Below, in pieces: positions 5,921 to 6,814 of a stretch of DNA of 6,814 nucleotides (the stretch's first letter is position 1; the number at the start of each line of letters is the position of its first letter). A program made the translations under genes and the position numbers. The stretch spans positions 1 through 6,814 of the forward strand of contig CAZJAK010000099.1 of the NCBI GenBank assembly GCA_964543935.1. Reading direction: 5' to 3'. The stretch is from JAAYDK01 sp964543935 (lineage in GTDB: Bacteria; Spirochaetota; Spirochaetia; Sphaerochaetales; Sphaerochaetaceae). The notes beneath the pieces were generated by a model, which was given only the letters and a program-made list of their open reading frames with translations, was not told the DNA's origin and did not search any database.

Positions 5921-6814
5921 TTATACTTTACCAGATGTTATATTTTTCTGTGCCCGGTTTGCTTTAAAATAAGCAAAGAGAATTATGACAATGAGTACTA
6001 TGATGAACAGTGAAATCGGGCGAAGCACGATATAAGAAAACAGCGAGTCTCCACTTGCAGTAGCTATCGGGATAGAACGTCGAAAATTACGTTCAACAAT
6101 CGGCCCGAGGATTATTCCAATGACGATCGGGGCAATCGGTATTTTTGCTTTTTTCAAGAAAACCCCGACAAAACCCGTGACTACTGTAATCACCACATCC
6201 ATCCAATTGTTTCGTGCGCTATATGCTCCAATGACCGCAAAAATCAGGACAGCAGGGATCACAAATACTGTTTGTAATTGGAGAACTCTCGAAAACAGCT
6301 TCCTACCATACATGCCAATGAGAATCATAACCGGAATTGTTATCAACATGCCCCACATGAATGAGTAGACAAGGTCGACATGGTTGGCAAACAAACCTGG
6401 ACCAGGTTCAATTCCATGAATAAGAAGAGCTCCGAATATGATGGCGGAAGTCGCTGAACCTGGAACACCGAGAGCCAACATCGGCACAAAAGAACCTCCC
6501 ACTGCAGCATTATTGGCGGATTCTGGGGCTATGACTCCCTCGACATTCCCCTGTCCGAAGGGAGTAGGATCCTTGGACTTCTCCGGGTTACGAGTTACCT
6601 CCCCGTAGGACAAGAATGAAGCGATTGCTCCTCCGGTCCCGGGGAGAATGCCGATGATGGTGCCTATCACGGATGACTTGATGAGGACTCTCCAATGCTT
6701 GAAAAGGCCCTTGACCCCCTGAAGGAATGAAAATAATTGCTGATTTTCTGAAGCAAGGGAGGTATCGTCAGGCAATGCCATCTTGATTGTTTGGACACTC
6801 TGAACCTGCATATC
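5921..6814 (-). CDS. TctA-family tripartite tricarboxylate transporter, large permease subunit (5' end cut by right window edge)
   Basis: This is the C-terminal part, about 297 codons, of the large membrane subunit of a TctABC-type secondary carboxylate transporter. Full-length TctA proteins have about 500 residues, so roughly the first 200 lie beyond the window. An in-frame ATG at 6811 is internal, because the frame stays open to the edge. Counting from that ATG, conserved blocks are GTIIGILPGTGGAIASFLSYGE (50-71), EGVIAPESANNAAVGG (91-106) and MLALGVPGSATSAIIFGALL (111-130), followed by HGIEPGPGLF. Hydrophobic segments follow near 145-167, 183-198, 205-219, 227-240 and 261-282. The C-terminus is short and basic. 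The small subunit (TctB) and binding protein (TctC) are not visible; TctA is often last in its operon, which fits the stop facing the hairpin. Base composition is more AT-rich than the phosphoesterase operon, and the gene is probably functionally unrelated to it. Confidence 0.93.
   Translation of the reverse strand, partial: DMQVQSVQTIKMALPDDTSLASENQQLFSFLQGVKGLFKHWRVLIKSSVIGTIIGILPGTGGAIASFLSYGEVTRNPEKSKDPTPFGQGNVEGVIAPESANNAAVGGSFVPMLALGVPGSATSAIIFGALLIHGIEPGPGLFANHVDLVYSFMWGMLITIPVMILIGMYGRKLFSRVLQLQTVFVIPAVLIFAVIGAYSARNNWMDVVITVVTGFVGVFLKKAKIPIAPIVIGIILGPIVERNFRRSIPIATASGDSLFSYIVLRPISLFIIVLIVIILFAYFKANRAQKNITSGKV

Noticed and set aside
5779..5967. Small plus-strand frame of 62 codons after the LacI-type gene
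   Set aside because: It runs through the terminator-like hairpin and into the end of the convergent TctA gene and has no clear ribosome site; probably chance.

Overview
The window reads as bacterial chromosome from a free-living or gut anaerobe-type organism. The gene set (MalK/UgpC-type sugar ABC transporter, EbgR-like LacI repressor, TctA-family carboxylate permease, strong AGGAGG ribosome sites) would fit a spirochaete such as the Sphaerochaeta group or a clostridial lineage. The sequence alone does not settle this. The left two thirds are fairly GC-rich. The right end, around the TctA gene, is visibly more AT-rich.

Layout. Positions 1-4585 hold four tightly packed minus-strand genes, transcribed right to left: (1) a YcdX-like PHP-domain metallophosphatase; (2) a 638-residue fusion of an N-terminal 2H phosphoesterase (ThpR / 2'-5' RNA ligase-like) to a calcineurin-type metallophosphoesterase plus 5'-nucleotidase (UshA/CpdB-like) module; (3) a MalK/UgpC-type ABC transporter ATPase; (4) a MalF/UgpA-type permease cut by the left edge. 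The junctions are a 4-bp ATGA overlap, a 12-bp gap carrying a Shine-Dalgarno site, and a 7-bp overlap, so this is almost certainly one operon. The second permease and the solute-binding protein are not in the window and presumably lie to the left. Across a roughly 170-bp divergent intergenic region, a plus-strand LacI-family regulator (EbgR-like) starts near 4757. The region contains a perfect 14-bp AT-rich palindrome and an AACCGGTT palindrome, both candidate operators. Downstream of the regulator a strong hairpin at 5868-5901 separates it from a convergent minus-strand TctA-family permease that is cut by the right edge.

How the genes may work together (inference). Three different phosphoester-hydrolase folds (PHP, 2H, metallophosphoesterase/nucleotidase), two of them in one polypeptide, are co-transcribed with a carbohydrate-type ABC importer. 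None of the three has a visible secretion signal. The simplest reading is import of a phosphodiester or cyclic-phosphate compound (nucleotide-, glycerol- or sugar-derived), followed by cytoplasmic ring opening and dephosphorylation, under control of the divergent LacI-type repressor. The substrate cannot be read from the sequence. The fusion protein and its operon context are the most interesting item here.
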